Origin: Prochilodus magdalenae
Taxonomy: Eukaryota > Chordata > Actinopteri > Characiformes > Prochilodontidae
Direction of reading: 5' to 3'
DNA: 64,000 nt
Assembly (NCBI GenBank): GCA_024036415.1
Contig: JAMWET010001051.1
Coordinates: 213,501-277,500, forward strand
A model generated the notes under the pieces. It ran no database searches and was not told where the DNA came from. It saw only the letters and a list, made by a program, of their open reading frames with translations. This document shows positions 27,201-32,999 of this stretch, one piece after another. Every line of letters begins with the position of its first letter. The first letter of the stretch is position 1. Made by a program: the position numbers and the translations under genes.

Positions 27201-30200
27201 TGGTCTATTCATCACAAAATCAGCAAACAACATAAAGGACCGCAGTTTTCAAATGATAGAGAAAACTAAATCACAAAAAATATGTAAGTACCATGATTAC
27301 CACAAACTGGAATTTCAAAGTGCTACCCTGCAAGTACAGAAAACCCACAGTTTCAGCTGCATCAGCACCTGCCTGTCGGTTTCTCTATATGTGTATTTGG
27401 CATCAAAGGGTTTCAGTTTACAAGTACAGAGTAACGTCCCCAAATAATTGTCAGTGGAAACGGTCTGTATGCTGCAGGTGAAGCTTAAATTCAGGCTTGA
27501 AAAACACTGTAGCGTTCCATCATTATTGCTGTTGTTGTGTAAGAAAGGTTAACAGTTATTACCACATAGATTTATTACAAGTCACAAACATTGCAGCATC
27601 TCTATATACACAGGTGAGGTTGTCTTAGTCAAGACAGCACTTTAGCACCTTCATATAGGATACCACATGTACCTGAACCACAGGCCTCCAGCACACATGC
27701 GCTCTCAGCAGCTGGACCAAGACCTAATCCAACTAGAAGCTGTTCGCCGTAGCAGCAGCCATGACAGGTTTTTGAAGCATCAACGCTTGCCAAGTTCAGG
27801 TACGTCAACTTTTCAGCTTCCCCTCCAAGCCTTGTATCTCTCATCTCCTTGTCGGACTCTTAGCCCTTTCTTTCCAGCCATCATCTCCCTTGTCCACTGC
27901 GGTGGAATCCAGCTCTCTAGTAGCTGCTTTCCAATGCTGTCAGCCAGACAGACATTTGGCCTTGTCTGTGATAACTGTTCCCTCGTTGCTACTTTGTCTC
28001 CCTCTGAGCACTAGATATGAGGGTTTGGCATTTCTGGCATGGCATGTGAAGTAGGAGTACTATGCAACACTGACTGACAGACACCTGAGCAGAAGGCACA
28101 GTCCAACTTCAACAAAGAATTCTGACTTTCAAAGATGAAGGGGGCCATATAAAACAGTCCAACCTTTCGATTTACTGAAATGGCTCAAAGAGAGGAAGCT
28201 GACAAAAGCTTTCCGCTGGCCTACTGGTAAAGGGCTGGTCTCCACAGAATGCAGGATGGGATATCAATGGGAAAGAAAAGGGATGAATATGATCCAATCT
28301 TGTAACCAATCTCTCCTAAAGATCCCATTCACTTGTGATATGTCATGTTATTAGCTACGCATCTGTTAACAATGCAGTGAGAGGAAGCATACTTTATATG
28401 CTCACCATAAGTGCTTAATATGGCAAATATTTAAAAAATACACATAACAGGAAGGTATTTCAACAATACACAATATGTAGCATACAGACATAATGCATTA
28501 GAAGGGCCACTGTGCCAGTTGCCACACCCTCGGGCACCGACAATGGCAGTGAGAGAAGGCAAGAGGGTGGCACCGTTGCCTTGCATGCCGAAATAGGCCA
28601 CAAGGAACAGTGGAAGAAGCCTGTCAGCTGCACCAGGGGATGGGAGAATTAAGACAGTCACAAGACAGAGGTATGAGGATGACCACCAAGGCTTGGGCAC
28701 CGTCTTCCTGCCCTGTCAAACGGCCATTGTCACTTGGGTCAGACAACTGTGACAGCCATTTTTAAAAACAAAAACTCTGTGTGCACTGATTCTAATTTCA
28801 CCTTTCATATGCTGTACTATAGTTAAACATGTTCACTTTATATTGATACAAGGTTTTTCAGGCAACATCCACAATAGACTATTACGATAGTCTATTACAA
28901 TTACAACAACAATTACAAAAAATTATTACAACTAGTAAAATATGGCTGATCATCAGTAAAAGGAGGAATGCTATAATGCTATCTCTAATTTAACTAAGAA
29001 TCCCCTAGAACCATTACCTTAGTTGGGTATCACTGGTATCACTCTTCTATGATTAACAGGCTATTTAGATACTGAGGCCTGAAAATATACTGACCAAAAT
29101 AGCCATAAGCAAAACCTTGTCCCTGGACTATATGCAAGCTTATTCATGAATGTGCAAATAGCTACGGTGACGCCCTCCGAGAAAGTGTCAAAACAATTTG
29201 TCACAGATCTCACGCCTGTGCTCCAGAGAAGCGTGAGATAAAACAAAGTCAGACGGTTTAAGGTCTTATGAACTTATGAAACCTTTAACTTGGATAACTT
29301 TATCCTTCATAAGCAGTGGTGCCAAAAAGCCATCAGGCCAAAGTGGCCCACACCAGCTTTCATTCTGTCATTTCGTCTGCCAAACCTGCTCCATCAGTCC
29401 ACCGAACCTTCCATGTGAATGATTGCTAACAAACGGCCATTTACCCAAACACCAAAACAAGCGTGCTTCCAAACTCTGATCACCAGAACCACAATGACTG
29501 TCCCCAAAGCATTTTCAGGGCACGCACAATGGATCCATTTGATAACGGCACAGGGTGGTCAAAACCGACCTCTGAACCTGCTGCTAGCAAGGGACGGCCA
29601 GACATGATGTGGGCCCAGTGGCCCGTCCACTCGCTGTATCTGAACAATACATGAAAGGCAGCAGACACGGTAAGCGAGCGTCCAGGGCGGGCGGGTGGAG
29701 CTTCTCTGGTCGTATCTCCATGTTTAATTAGAGGAGTCTGTGGGTTAGCAGGGCACAATGGCAGCTTTGTGGCCCGACTGCGGCAGGGAGGCTGCCAGAC
29801 AGAATTAAGACGTGGCCCTGCGCCAGCGTGGCCCCATGCGCTAGCGGCCCTCTAAGGGAGGCCACAAACAGTGCAGCAGACCTCATTTCAAACAGGCCAC
29901 GCTGATAACTCACTGATAACAAGAAAGAAGACACTGCTGCCCTCCGCCAAACTCCTGAAACTCTATCCTACATTCAAACCTCCACTGAGTGCAGGTAGCA
30001 AAAAGTTCAGAGCACAATCAAAACTCACTCGGGCTGTCACTGTCAATAGACTAATCTACTGATTTGATTGTTAGTTGTGTAATGCATAGTTTTAAAATAT
30101 CACATTCTCAAAATGCGTATCATTGCTGTCCAAAGAAAAACAAGCATCTCCAAAAACAACTTTACAGGAGAGGGCAAAAACTTGACTTACTTTAATAGAA

Positions 30201-32957
30201 GTCAATGGAACCAGACTTTTTAACAAGCGAATTTGGGCCATTTCTGTTGGTCCATTCATCATGAAATTTTTATACAACATAAACAGCAGCTGCTGTGTTC
30301 AAATGATGCATAAAGGTCAAAATCGACCAAAATTGAGAAACATGTTATTTGGACAGCGACAGTAAGACAATTTGAAATCTGAATTAGATTTACAGACAGT
30401 TTAAGTTTAACCAATTGAAATGCAACTAAGTCCTAAAAAAACTCCTCATGAAGAGATCAATCCAGGATCAATGCCATTCGAGGCTGAGTTCTGGTGGGCG
30501 ATTTGTTTTTGACCTTGCCTCATTGTGTCAGGAGAGTGAAGCTATGCGCTCTGGGGCAGCTCTGCTTCTTTGTATATCCCTCCAGTGCATTGCTGCCAAT
30601 TATGAAAACATCCAGTCCAATTACACTCTGCTGCCATCTGTCCTTCTAATGTAAATCACACAGAGAGAATGGCCATTCAAAAGGGGACAAAACACCCGAA
30701 GTGGGGACAGGGGCACACGCAGGGGGGGTCAGGCTTGGGGCGGGGTGCACAGGCATTCTGGGAAGCCTCACACAGATTAGTCACACAGAATTAATCTAGG
30801 GCCAGAGAACAATGGCCATCGAGCTTCTGGCAAACCCCAGCTGTCGCTTCATAAAAGAAAAGAGAAACAAGATTTAGGGCTCAGAGGATCTCGGAGACTT
30901 CTACTAGAGAAGTGGCCCGTGTTCACAAACAGCCTGCTGAGAGAGGGAGACGGAGAGATAGAAAGCGATGCCAAATCCCACCCCTCATCATCACCATCAT
31001 CGCAGGCAAGGGCTCGCTTTCTCCTCAGCAATGTGAATCGGCATGCAGGAGTACACTGAGCACACACAGTGTTAAAGGTTGCCAGGTGGGGCCTCATCTA
31101 ATAAGCAGGAATTCAGGCATGTAGCTATTAAATGACTGTCAGAATAATTAGAGCACAATTAAAGTGAATGACAAATAATATCAAAGCTGCTTAAACATAC
31201 TAATTCATAACATCAGACTGGAGGACCACTATTGGCGCCAAAGCATGGATCACACACACACTTCAAACACTAGTTGAGCTTCATACTCACTTGCATTCTC
31301 CTCTTCCATCTGGAGTAGACACGCAGGTACCTCCGTTTTGGCATTTCTCAGAACATTTCAGACCTGCAAGCACAGAACCGTCAGTCAGTTTCTCTGTCCA
31401 AGCTCATTCTGACACGTCTCTGAAACCAATTTCTCAAGCTACGCTCTTGAAAGTAACGGCTGCCAAAAAGGGATCTCTGGAGCGATGCCAGAGAAGATTC
31501 CCTATAGAAACGTCACCAGAAGGGCTTTTTCCATGGCATTGCTTCAAGGACCTCTTTCCGAAACCTTAATCTGAGAAGCATGCTGGTGTAGTTAGGAGAA
31601 AGGACTGAAGGAATGCCGCCTGTTGCTTTCTCCCAGTTGCAACCTGTTGTATGCAAACAAAGGGTTTCACCACGCTGGACAGAAACTGAAATGCCATGGC
31701 TCTGACCCTGCGGTGAGGCAGAAGTGTGAGTAATAGCACCTTAAAGAGACGTCTGTGGGCAGTGGGGTCTGACACCACACTGGCACTCGCATTCTTCATC
31801 CTGCAGCTGTCCCCAAAAGAATCTCCTATATTTGGCTGGTAACACTGACCTGCAAAAACCGTTCCTCTGAAACCTGACCTGACTATCCTAATGTAACTTT
31901 ACCTTGACATTTTTTACTTTCTGAAGTTTTTGGTCTTGTTCACCAGGAGAGCCCCTAACAAGTGTGCCTGTTCATTCATGTAATCAACTAATCAGTGACA
32001 AAGGCCTTTTCCCATCTGTACTTCTGAACTTCTTATTACCAGAAAACAACTGTAGCGCAGCTTATTAAAGGAGAATCCCACCAAATTTTCTACATGTTTC
32101 TCCACGATTAAGAATTTGAGGTGTAAACAGGGTTTTTTAGAGGAGTCTGATGTGAAACGGTTAGTTGTAGAGAAACTTACAGACTCTGATTTCTCTAGTG
32201 TTGGTGATAAGGCGCCAGTAGCCCCCTGCATGTATCCCTCCGCCATGAATGGAGTAAAATAAACTGATAAATAAGACTTTTTAGGCTGAAAGCCCCAAAC
32301 AAAACTACCATATAACAATGTCTCAGGCATCAGGCGGCGTATTCATACACACAGCTTTCCGTACGGGAGCTAACAGAGCTCAGACGTCTGGTTCCCATCA
32401 CCACCACTGTGAACACTTCTGTAGTCGGTTAGTTCCTCCAGAATGGAGCATTTCACACCAAACTCCTCTGAAATGCTCTGTTTACACAGCAATTACGAAA
32501 TTCAGCAGCAAACTTGCGAAAACCGGTGGAATTCCCGTTTAAGAAGCGCATTCCTATACATGTTCATATTGACTATCAAAGTCTGTCAGTTTTAGCAAAA
32601 GCACCAGACCCGCTCCGAGAAGCCTGAAAACCATGTACGAGCCACGTAATGTTTGAACTTCCAAGTTTCTTATCCGGTGTAAAGTGACCGGTTAGCCTGC
32701 AGAGCGGGCAGCCTATGTCCTCAATACTGAGCCCAGCTTGCGTTCAGCCTGAGCGCAACAAGTGGCTTCCGACTTCCAACTTAGCTGCTTCACTGGAGCC
32801 CAAACTTTGTAACGCCACGACGAGGACTTCATGTTATAGAGCTATGTGTTATTATGGAGCCATAAGCGGCTGTGATGTGAAGGAAGGAAGTTAGGTTACC
32901 TTGCGTCAGGGCAGTGAGCGATATCAGCGAAGTTAGTGTCACAAGGAAAAGCTGCAT
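1..32957 (-). CDS. notch1: Notch1 receptor gene, 5' half (exons 1-23; 3' end outside window)
   Basis: Single-pass receptor of the Notch pathway. It binds Delta/Jagged ligands on neighbouring cells, is cleaved by ADAM protease and gamma-secretase, and releases an intracellular domain that activates RBPJ. Twenty-three minus-strand exons join in frame through GT-AG introns to give a signal peptide, EGF-like repeats 1-32 and the start of 33 (about 1,287 codons). Exon lengths (263, 339, 123, 234, 156, 183, 114, 114, 234, 111, 193, 146, 114, 120, 153, 229, 202, 154, 185, 133) follow the vertebrate NOTCH1 pattern as I remember it. Stretches such as [20 protein letters not shown] (EGF10) and [20 protein letters not shown] (EGF21) are Notch1-specific, which argues against Notch2 and Notch3. 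The LNR, transmembrane, ankyrin and PEST regions lie beyond position 1. The paralogue is probably notch1b, but this was not tested by alignment. No stop or frameshift was seen. Confidence 0.96.
232..890 (-). other. notch1 intron 22
   Basis: AT-rich intron with consensus ends. A short GA-rich run (862-880) sits next to the donor. No repeat, RNA gene or other coding exon was recognised. Confidence 0.85.
891..1023 (-). CDS. notch1: notch1 exon 22: EGF30 end, EGF31
   Basis: 133 bp. It encodes [12 protein letters not shown], closing EGF30, and EGF31 beginning [16 protein letters not shown] with calcium-binding and O-glucose (C-x-S-x-P-C) signatures. The donor CAAG|gtcagc and the acceptor ctcacag are both canonical, and the phase matches both neighbours. 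Confidence 0.95.
1024..1865 (-). other. notch1 intron 21
   Basis: AT-rich, with a run of short AATAAA-like repeats around 1385-1640. Nothing coding or structured was recognised. Confidence 0.85.
1866..2050 (-). CDS. notch1: notch1 exon 21: EGF29 end, EGF30 start
   Basis: 185 bp. It encodes [20 protein letters not shown] through GYTGSYCEE (EGF29) and [16 protein letters not shown] with DYLGGYSCE (EGF30). EGF29 is the divergent repeat that starts with SCEVAA in the previous exon and lies in the Abruptex region (EGF24-29), where fly gain-of-function alleles map. An intron of only 98 bp separates it from exon 20. Confidence 0.95.
2149..2302 (-). CDS. notch1: notch1 exon 20: EGF28, EGF29 start
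   Basis: 154 bp, starting in phase 0. It encodes [17 protein letters not shown] through GWTGLYCD (EGF28) and [14 protein letters not shown], which opens EGF29. The Trp-Cys start of EGF28 (human NLVHWC) and the [10 protein letters not shown] signature are hallmarks of Notch1 in this part of the receptor. Confidence 0.95.
2303..2865 (-). other. notch1 intron 19
   Basis: Very AT-rich intron with several poly-A runs (for example 2770-2783). No other feature was recognised. Confidence 0.85.
2866..3067 (-). CDS. notch1: notch1 exon 19: EGF26 end, EGF27
   Basis: 202 bp. It encodes [17 protein letters not shown] (EGF26) and [16 protein letters not shown] through GYRGFNCQ (EGF27). Both repeats keep the C-x4-S/T-C O-fucose site (CFNGGTC, CMNGGTC), which LFNG-type glycosyltransferases extend to tune ligand choice. 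Confidence 0.95.
3068..3535 (-). other. notch1 intron 18
   Basis: 468-bp intron of mixed composition. Nothing beyond its splice sites was recognised. Confidence 0.85.
3536..3764 (-). CDS. notch1: notch1 exon 18: EGF24 end, EGF25, EGF26 start
   Basis: 229 bp. It encodes [18 protein letters not shown] (EGF24), [16 protein letters not shown] with CVNSYTC and FSGIHCEN (EGF25), and NTPDCTES opening EGF26. The split Ser codon AG|C with exon 19 restores TESSCFNGG. Confidence 0.95.
3765..4811 (-). other. notch1 intron 17
   Basis: 1.05-kb AT-rich intron. There is one RBPJ-core-like GTGGGAA at 4087-4093, which is within chance expectation. No repeat or exon was recognised. Confidence 0.8.
4812..4964 (-). 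CDS. notch1: notch1 exon 17: EGF23, EGF24 start
   Basis: 153 bp. It encodes QTCEI (end of EGF22), [16 protein letters not shown] through GYTGRNCET (EGF23) and DIDDCKP (EGF24). This repeat is closer to human NOTCH1 than to the zebrafish notch1a sequence I remember, which is part of the reason for favouring notch1b. Confidence 0.95.
5158..5277 (-). CDS. notch1: notch1 exon 16: EGF22
   Basis: 120 bp. It encodes ENCET closing EGF21 and [16 protein letters not shown] through MCPEGWQG (EGF22). EGF22 lacks the D-x-D/N-E-C calcium-binding start (LLDPC instead), as it does in other Notch1 proteins. Its first loop lacks the usual Ser of the O-glucose site. Confidence 0.95.
5278..6822 (-). other. notch1 intron 15, containing a GC-richer non-repetitive island
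   Basis: 1.5-kb intron. Its AT-rich donor-proximal and acceptor-proximal parts flank an island at about 5960-6560 that is clearly richer in GC and has no repeats (separate entry). Confidence 0.8.
6040..6450. promoter_or_regulatory. Candidate intronic enhancer (ETS/SOX/RBPJ-type motif cluster)
   Basis: Visible motifs are ETS cores CAGGAAG (6144-6150), TTTCCGG (6161-6167), GAGGAAGC (6199-6206) and ACAGGAAATG (6213-6222), a SOX-type CCATTGT (6168-6174) and an RBPJ core TTCCCAC (6236-6242, reverse of GTGGGAA). All fall within about 100 bp of GC-richer, non-repetitive intron. Enhancer function is inferred from motif crowding only. There is no conservation or chromatin evidence. Confidence 0.35.
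6823..6936 (-). CDS. notch1: notch1 exon 15: EGF21
   Basis: 114 bp. It encodes PNCQT (EGF20 end) and [16 protein letters not shown] with [16 protein letters not shown] (EGF21). This stretch is nearly identical to the mammalian NOTCH1 repeat and is one of the strongest identity markers in the gene. Confidence 0.96.
7031..7176 (-). CDS. notch1: notch1 exon 14: EGF19 end, EGF20
   Basis: 146 bp. It starts with the third base of a Gly codon and encodes [16 protein letters not shown] (EGF19) and [16 protein letters not shown] with [11 protein letters not shown] (EGF20). The triple-Asn calcium-binding start of EGF20 is also present in human NOTCH1. A 94-bp intron separates it from exon 15. Confidence 0.95.
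7177..7803 (-). other. notch1 intron 13 with (AT)n microsatellite
   Basis: AT-rich intron. An uninterrupted (AT)n run of about 26 units lies at 7455-7507. The donor is GG|gtacaa, which is weaker than the others in this gene. A minus-strand reading frame continues past it into the intron. Confidence 0.85.
7455..7507. repeat. (AT)n microsatellite
   Basis: About 26 perfect AT dinucleotides inside intron 13. Confidence 0.98.
7804..7996 (-). CDS. notch1: notch1 exon 13: EGF18, EGF19 start
   Basis: 193 bp. It encodes KLCNI (EGF17 end), [16 protein letters not shown] through GYHDSTCQS (EGF18) and [21 protein letters not shown] (start of EGF19). The donor was placed at AATGG|gtacaacc because only this join restores [15 protein letters not shown] with exon 14. 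Reading through the donor would give an unrelated tail ([10 protein letters not shown]). Confidence 0.93.
7997..9718 (-). other. notch1 intron 12
   Basis: 1.7-kb, mostly AT-rich intron. A GC-richer, repeat-free patch at about 8260-8680 (a CTTTTAAAAG palindrome at 8402-8411, CA/GT-rich stretches) stands out and may be regulatory, but no convincing motif cluster was seen. The remainder (8690-9700) is plain AT-rich sequence. Confidence 0.75.
9719..9829 (-). CDS. notch1: notch1 exon 12: EGF17
   Basis: 111 bp. It encodes VNCEI (EGF16 end) and [15 protein letters not shown] with [16 protein letters not shown] (EGF17). The acceptor is acag and the donor ACAG|gtgaga, in phase with both neighbours. 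Confidence 0.95.
9830..10177 (-). other. notch1 intron 11
   Basis: 348-bp intron with consensus splice sites. No internal feature was recognised. Confidence 0.85.
10178..10411 (-). CDS. notch1: notch1 exon 11: EGF15, EGF16
   Basis: 234 bp. It encodes YTGHHCET (EGF14 end), [15 protein letters not shown] through GYTGRLCEA (EGF15) and [16 protein letters not shown] with [16 protein letters not shown] (EGF16). In EGF16 the residue before the third Cys is Met (CQNGGMC) instead of the Thr that would accept O-fucose in many family members. Confidence 0.95.
10632..10745 (-). CDS. notch1: notch1 exon 10: EGF14
   Basis: 114 bp. It encodes FSGNICQF (EGF13 end) and [16 protein letters not shown] with [13 protein letters not shown] (EGF14). 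[12 protein letters not shown] is invariant between this gene and the zebrafish and human NOTCH1 sequences I remember. It lies just downstream of the EGF11-13 ligand-binding tip. Confidence 0.96.
10746..12642 (-). other. notch1 intron 9 with GC-rich island and dispersed repeat
   Basis: 1.9-kb intron. The part at 10960-11780 is GC-richer and non-repetitive and may hold regulatory DNA. About 12055-12310 is a copy of a dispersed repeat (separate entry). A G/A-rich purine tract lies at 10746-10818. Confidence 0.75.
12055..12310 (+). repeat. Dispersed repeat containing CTGATTGGCTG (copy 1)
   Basis: It begins with TCTGTTCTGATTGGCTGCC and contains GTATTGGTTTTCGTGATAAT. Related copies lie at about 26555-26680 (ATTGGCTGTCC, TCCTTATAACTTCAGT) and 52455-52625 (CTGATTGGCTGTGCTGTATT, TCCTTATAACTTCAGT). 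All are in the same orientation. The family name is unknown to me. Confidence 0.65.
12643..12756 (-). CDS. notch1: notch1 exon 9: EGF13
   Basis: 114 bp. It encodes YEGKFCEI (EGF12 end) and [16 protein letters not shown] with [13 protein letters not shown] (EGF13). EGF13 flanks the ligand-binding repeats 11-12 and stiffens this region through calcium binding at NTDE. Confidence 0.95.
12757..13657 (-). other. notch1 intron 8
   Basis: 0.9-kb AT-rich intron. No repeat, RNA or exon was recognised. Confidence 0.8.
13658..13840 (-). CDS. notch1: notch1 exon 8: EGF11 end, EGF12 (ligand-binding core)
   Basis: 183 bp. It encodes [19 protein letters not shown] through GYVGPRCEL (EGF11) and [16 protein letters not shown] with [14 protein letters not shown] (EGF12). 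EGF11-12 form the Delta/Jagged contact surface. The EGF12 O-fucose Thr (CQNDATC) and the O-glucose site (CLSNPC) are intact. With exon 7 the first EGF11 loop reads C-AMANP-C, one residue shorter than C-SLGANP-C in human and zebrafish notch1a, so the exon is one codon shorter than the 186 bp I recall for human. No alternative AG near the acceptor restores it. Confidence 0.94.
13979..14134 (-). CDS. notch1: notch1 exon 7: EGF10, EGF11 start
   Basis: 156 bp. It encodes LLCH (EGF9 end), [16 protein letters not shown] with [12 protein letters not shown] (EGF10) and QDVDECAM opening EGF11. The donor is ATGG|gtgagt. EGF10 is very close to zebrafish notch1a. The exon is separated from exon 8 by a 138-bp intron. 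Confidence 0.95.
14135..15277 (-). other. notch1 intron 6 with a hairpin-forming inverted repeat
   Basis: 1.1-kb intron. It holds an imperfect palindrome at 14748-14873 (separate entry). The rest is AT-rich and featureless. Confidence 0.8.
14748..14873. repeat. Inverted repeat, 33-bp arms, 60-base loop
   Basis: The left arm is 14748-14780 (ends AGAGTCCACCTT) and the right arm is 14841-14873 (starts AAGGTGGACTCT). The arms are complementary at 31 of 33 positions. The loop contains a smaller AGTCTC/GAGACT palindrome. This could be a small foldback or MITE-type element or a stem-loop in the pre-mRNA. Nothing suggests a known microRNA. Confidence 0.85.
15278..15511 (-). CDS. notch1: notch1 exon 6: EGF8, EGF9 start
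   Basis: 234 bp. It encodes QFCTE (EGF7 end), [18 protein letters not shown] through GWSGDDCSK (EGF8) and [16 protein letters not shown] with [17 protein letters not shown] (EGF9). EGF8 is part of the Jagged-selective binding surface described for Notch1. The DLMPNSC loop resembles human QLMPNAC more than the zebrafish notch1a I remember. Confidence 0.95.
15730..15852 (-). CDS. notch1: notch1 exon 5: EGF6 end, EGF7
   Basis: 123 bp. It encodes FSGQNCEE (EGF6 end) and [16 protein letters not shown] with [10 protein letters not shown] (EGF7). [16 protein letters not shown] spacing and the phase with exons 4 and 6 match vertebrate NOTCH1. Confidence 0.95.
16390..16640 (+). mobile_element. Degenerate LINE reverse-transcriptase fragment, apparently duplicated
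   Basis: Plus-strand bases around 16437-16469 translate to [10 protein letters not shown], matching the conserved (G)VPQGSVLGPLLF block of fish LINE reverse transcriptases. A second, more decayed version (VPQPSIKGP) occurs about 140 bases downstream, followed by a similar ATGAGGGAAA/GTGAGGGAAA stretch. This suggests a tandem duplication of the fragment. No open frame remains. Confidence 0.5.
16746..16785. repeat. (CA)n microsatellite
   Basis: About 20 CA dinucleotides in intron 4. Confidence 0.98.
17602..17940 (-). CDS. notch1: notch1 exon 4: EGF3 end, EGF4, EGF5, EGF6 start
   Basis: 339 bp, the largest exon present and the same size I recall for NOTCH1 exon 4 in other vertebrates. It encodes KNCQ (EGF3 end), [16 protein letters not shown] (EGF4), [19 protein letters not shown] (EGF5) and [17 protein letters not shown] (EGF6). 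The EGF4 tail reads [10 protein letters not shown], where family members usually have C-P-P-x-F-x-G-x-T-C. The spacing is kept, but a hydrophobic Leu-Phe-Phe replaces the usual Pro-Pro. Confidence 0.95.
18055..18317 (-). CDS. notch1: notch1 exon 3: EGF1 end, EGF2, EGF3 start
   Basis: 263 bp. It encodes [11 protein letters not shown] (EGF1), [16 protein letters not shown] with GYMDPRCL (EGF2) and [18 protein letters not shown] with [11 protein letters not shown] (EGF3). A 114-bp intron separates it from exon 4. EGF1-3 are the fastest-evolving repeats and differ most from the zebrafish notch1a I remember. Confidence 0.95.
18318..20560 (-). other. notch1 intron 2, 3'-most part
   Basis: Acceptor-proximal part of the 13-kb intron 2. 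The sequence is ordinary AT-rich, with slightly GC-richer patches at 19280-19460 and 19660-19930. No exon or classified repeat was recognised. Confidence 0.7.
20570..21110 (-). mobile_element. Tc1-like transposase relic
   Basis: On the minus strand, [19 protein letters not shown] followed by IHV matches the block around the second catalytic Asp of Tc1-type DDE transposases. After a stop the same frame continues with [20 protein letters not shown], also Tc1-like. Stops and missing N- and C-terminal parts show the copy is dead. Terminal inverted repeats were not identified. It lies inside intron 2 in the same orientation as the host gene. Confidence 0.8.
21150..21218. repeat. Compound (AT)n-(GT)n microsatellite
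   Basis: An AT-rich run with AC steps followed by about 14 GT units, next to the Tc1-like relic. Confidence 0.95.
21290..21720. promoter_or_regulatory. Candidate intron 2 enhancer (SOX/ETS motifs)
   Basis: A GC-rich, non-repetitive island in intron 2, about 11.5 kb downstream of the start codon. It contains CAGGAAG (ETS core, 21541-21547), CCATTGTT (perfect SOX site AACAATGG on the other strand, 21563-21570), an E-box CAGCTG near 21417 and a C/T-rich tract (21640-21705). Function is inferred. Mammalian Notch1 is known to carry conserved enhancers in intron 2. Confidence 0.35.
21721..23229 (-). other. notch1 intron 2, unclassified middle part
   Basis: Mostly AT-rich. A 22360-22860 stretch has balanced base composition and a 114-codon minus-strand reading frame with no similarity I recognise. 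It could be an old transposon scrap. Nothing else was seen. Confidence 0.6.
23230..23770. promoter_or_regulatory. Candidate conserved non-coding block in intron 2
   Basis: Repeat-free and GC-richer than its surroundings. It contains ACATTCCACA (TEAD-like) and AAACAATCG (SOX-like) near 23266-23286, GGAATGTAG near 23371 and TTAATTTAGC near 23673. It is called only from composition and motif density, so confidence is low. Confidence 0.25.
26555..26680 (+). repeat. Dispersed repeat containing ATTGGCTG (copy 2)
   Basis: It shares ATTGGCTGTCC, the AGCAGTC step and TCCTTATAACTTCAGT with the copy at 52455-52625. It is more decayed than the other two copies. Confidence 0.55.
27145..27300 (+). repeat. 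Dispersed repeat, TGTCCAAAGAAAAACAAG type (copy 1)
   Basis: It starts TGTCCAAAGAAAAACAAG, continues with a TTTCTATTGGTC...ATTCATCA step, AACAACATAAA and TTCAAATGAT. The same order of blocks occurs at 30128-30330, in the same orientation, 3 kb away in the same intron. Confidence 0.65.
29390..29940. promoter_or_regulatory. Candidate conserved non-coding block in intron 2 (GC-rich)
   Basis: Unique sequence, GC-rich in its second half (29670-29880, with GTGGCCCTGCGCCAGCGTGG). It includes a TTTAATTAGAGG homeodomain-type site at 29722-29733. There are no repeats. Regulatory role inferred only. Confidence 0.25.
30128..30345 (+). repeat. Dispersed repeat, TGTCCAAAGAAAAACAAG type (copy 2)
   Basis: Second copy of the family at 27145, with the intervening block TTTCTGTTGGTCCATTCATC, ACAACATAAA and GTTCAAATGAT preserved in order. 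Confidence 0.65.
30440..31200. promoter_or_regulatory. Candidate conserved non-coding block next to exon 2
   Basis: Repeat-free sequence just 5' of exon 2 in transcript terms (the donor side of intron 2). Motifs include AACAATGG (perfect SOX site, 30808-30815), TTAATC and GATTAG (30770-30800), AATAATTAG (31143-31151) and CACAATTAAAG (31154-31164). The layout is typical of a vertebrate developmental enhancer, but no alignment was possible. Confidence 0.35.
31291..31363 (-). CDS. notch1: notch1 exon 2: EGF1 first half
   Basis: 73 bp between acceptor ttgcag and donor GCAA|gtgagt. It encodes [13 protein letters not shown] and TPDGRGECK. It joins exon 1 through a split Gly codon and exon 3 through a split Lys codon, giving a complete EGF1. 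It was too short to be obvious on its own and was found by frame joining. Confidence 0.93.
31364..32899 (-). other. notch1 intron 1
   Basis: 1.5-kb intron. Positions 32030-32440 hold a dispersed-repeat copy (separate entry). The rest is unique sequence of average composition. Confidence 0.8.
32030..32440 (-). repeat. Dispersed fish repeat (GGTGGTGATGGGAACCAGA type)
   Basis: Read on the minus strand it contains GTGGTGATGGGAACCAGACG, CCATTCATGGCGGAGGGATA and TTTCTCTACAACTAACCG. Weaker relatives are visible at 34200-34330, 49550-49620, 50240-50530 and 51470-51910. The family is unassigned. Confidence 0.6.
32900..32957 (-). CDS. notch1: notch1 exon 1: start codon and signal peptide
   Basis: 58 coding bases ending at donor CAAG|gtaacc. 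It encodes [19 protein letters not shown], a typical hydrophobic signal peptide, with cleavage expected near the Gln-Gly at the exon 1/2 junction. The start context is GAAGGAATGC, with A at -3 absent (G at -3), an adequate Kozak match. A uORF stop lies 6 bases upstream. Confidence 0.92.
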
Positions 32958-32963
32958 TCCTTC

Positions 32964-32999
32964 TTATGGGTTTCTAGTAGTTCCACGCAGGGTTAACAT
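32964..32999 (-). promoter_or_regulatory. uORF 2 in presumed notch1 5' UTR
   Basis: ATG at 32997-32999 opens an 11-codon frame (MLTLRGTTRNP) that stops at 32964-32966, six bases before the Notch1 ATG. It could limit initiation at the main start if it is within the transcript. The transcript's 5' end is inferred. Confidence 0.55.

Larger units (their letters stand above)
23771..29390 (-). other. notch1 intron 2, large middle segment
   Basis: About 5.6 kb of mostly unique, AT-rich intron. Two dispersed-repeat copies are listed separately. A GC-richer unique patch at 25250-25520 (GGCCTCGGGCTCCTCTGCCC, AGCCATGCTTATTTATC) and another at 28500-28720 could be regulatory. No coding exon was recognised. 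Confidence 0.65.

Noticed and set aside
1..32957. Identity as Notch2, Notch3 or another EGF-repeat protein (Crumbs, Jagged, fibrillin)
   Set aside because: The order and exact sequences of EGF10, 12, 14, 21, 25 and 28-31 and the exon lengths fit Notch1. There is no DSL or laminin domain between repeats.
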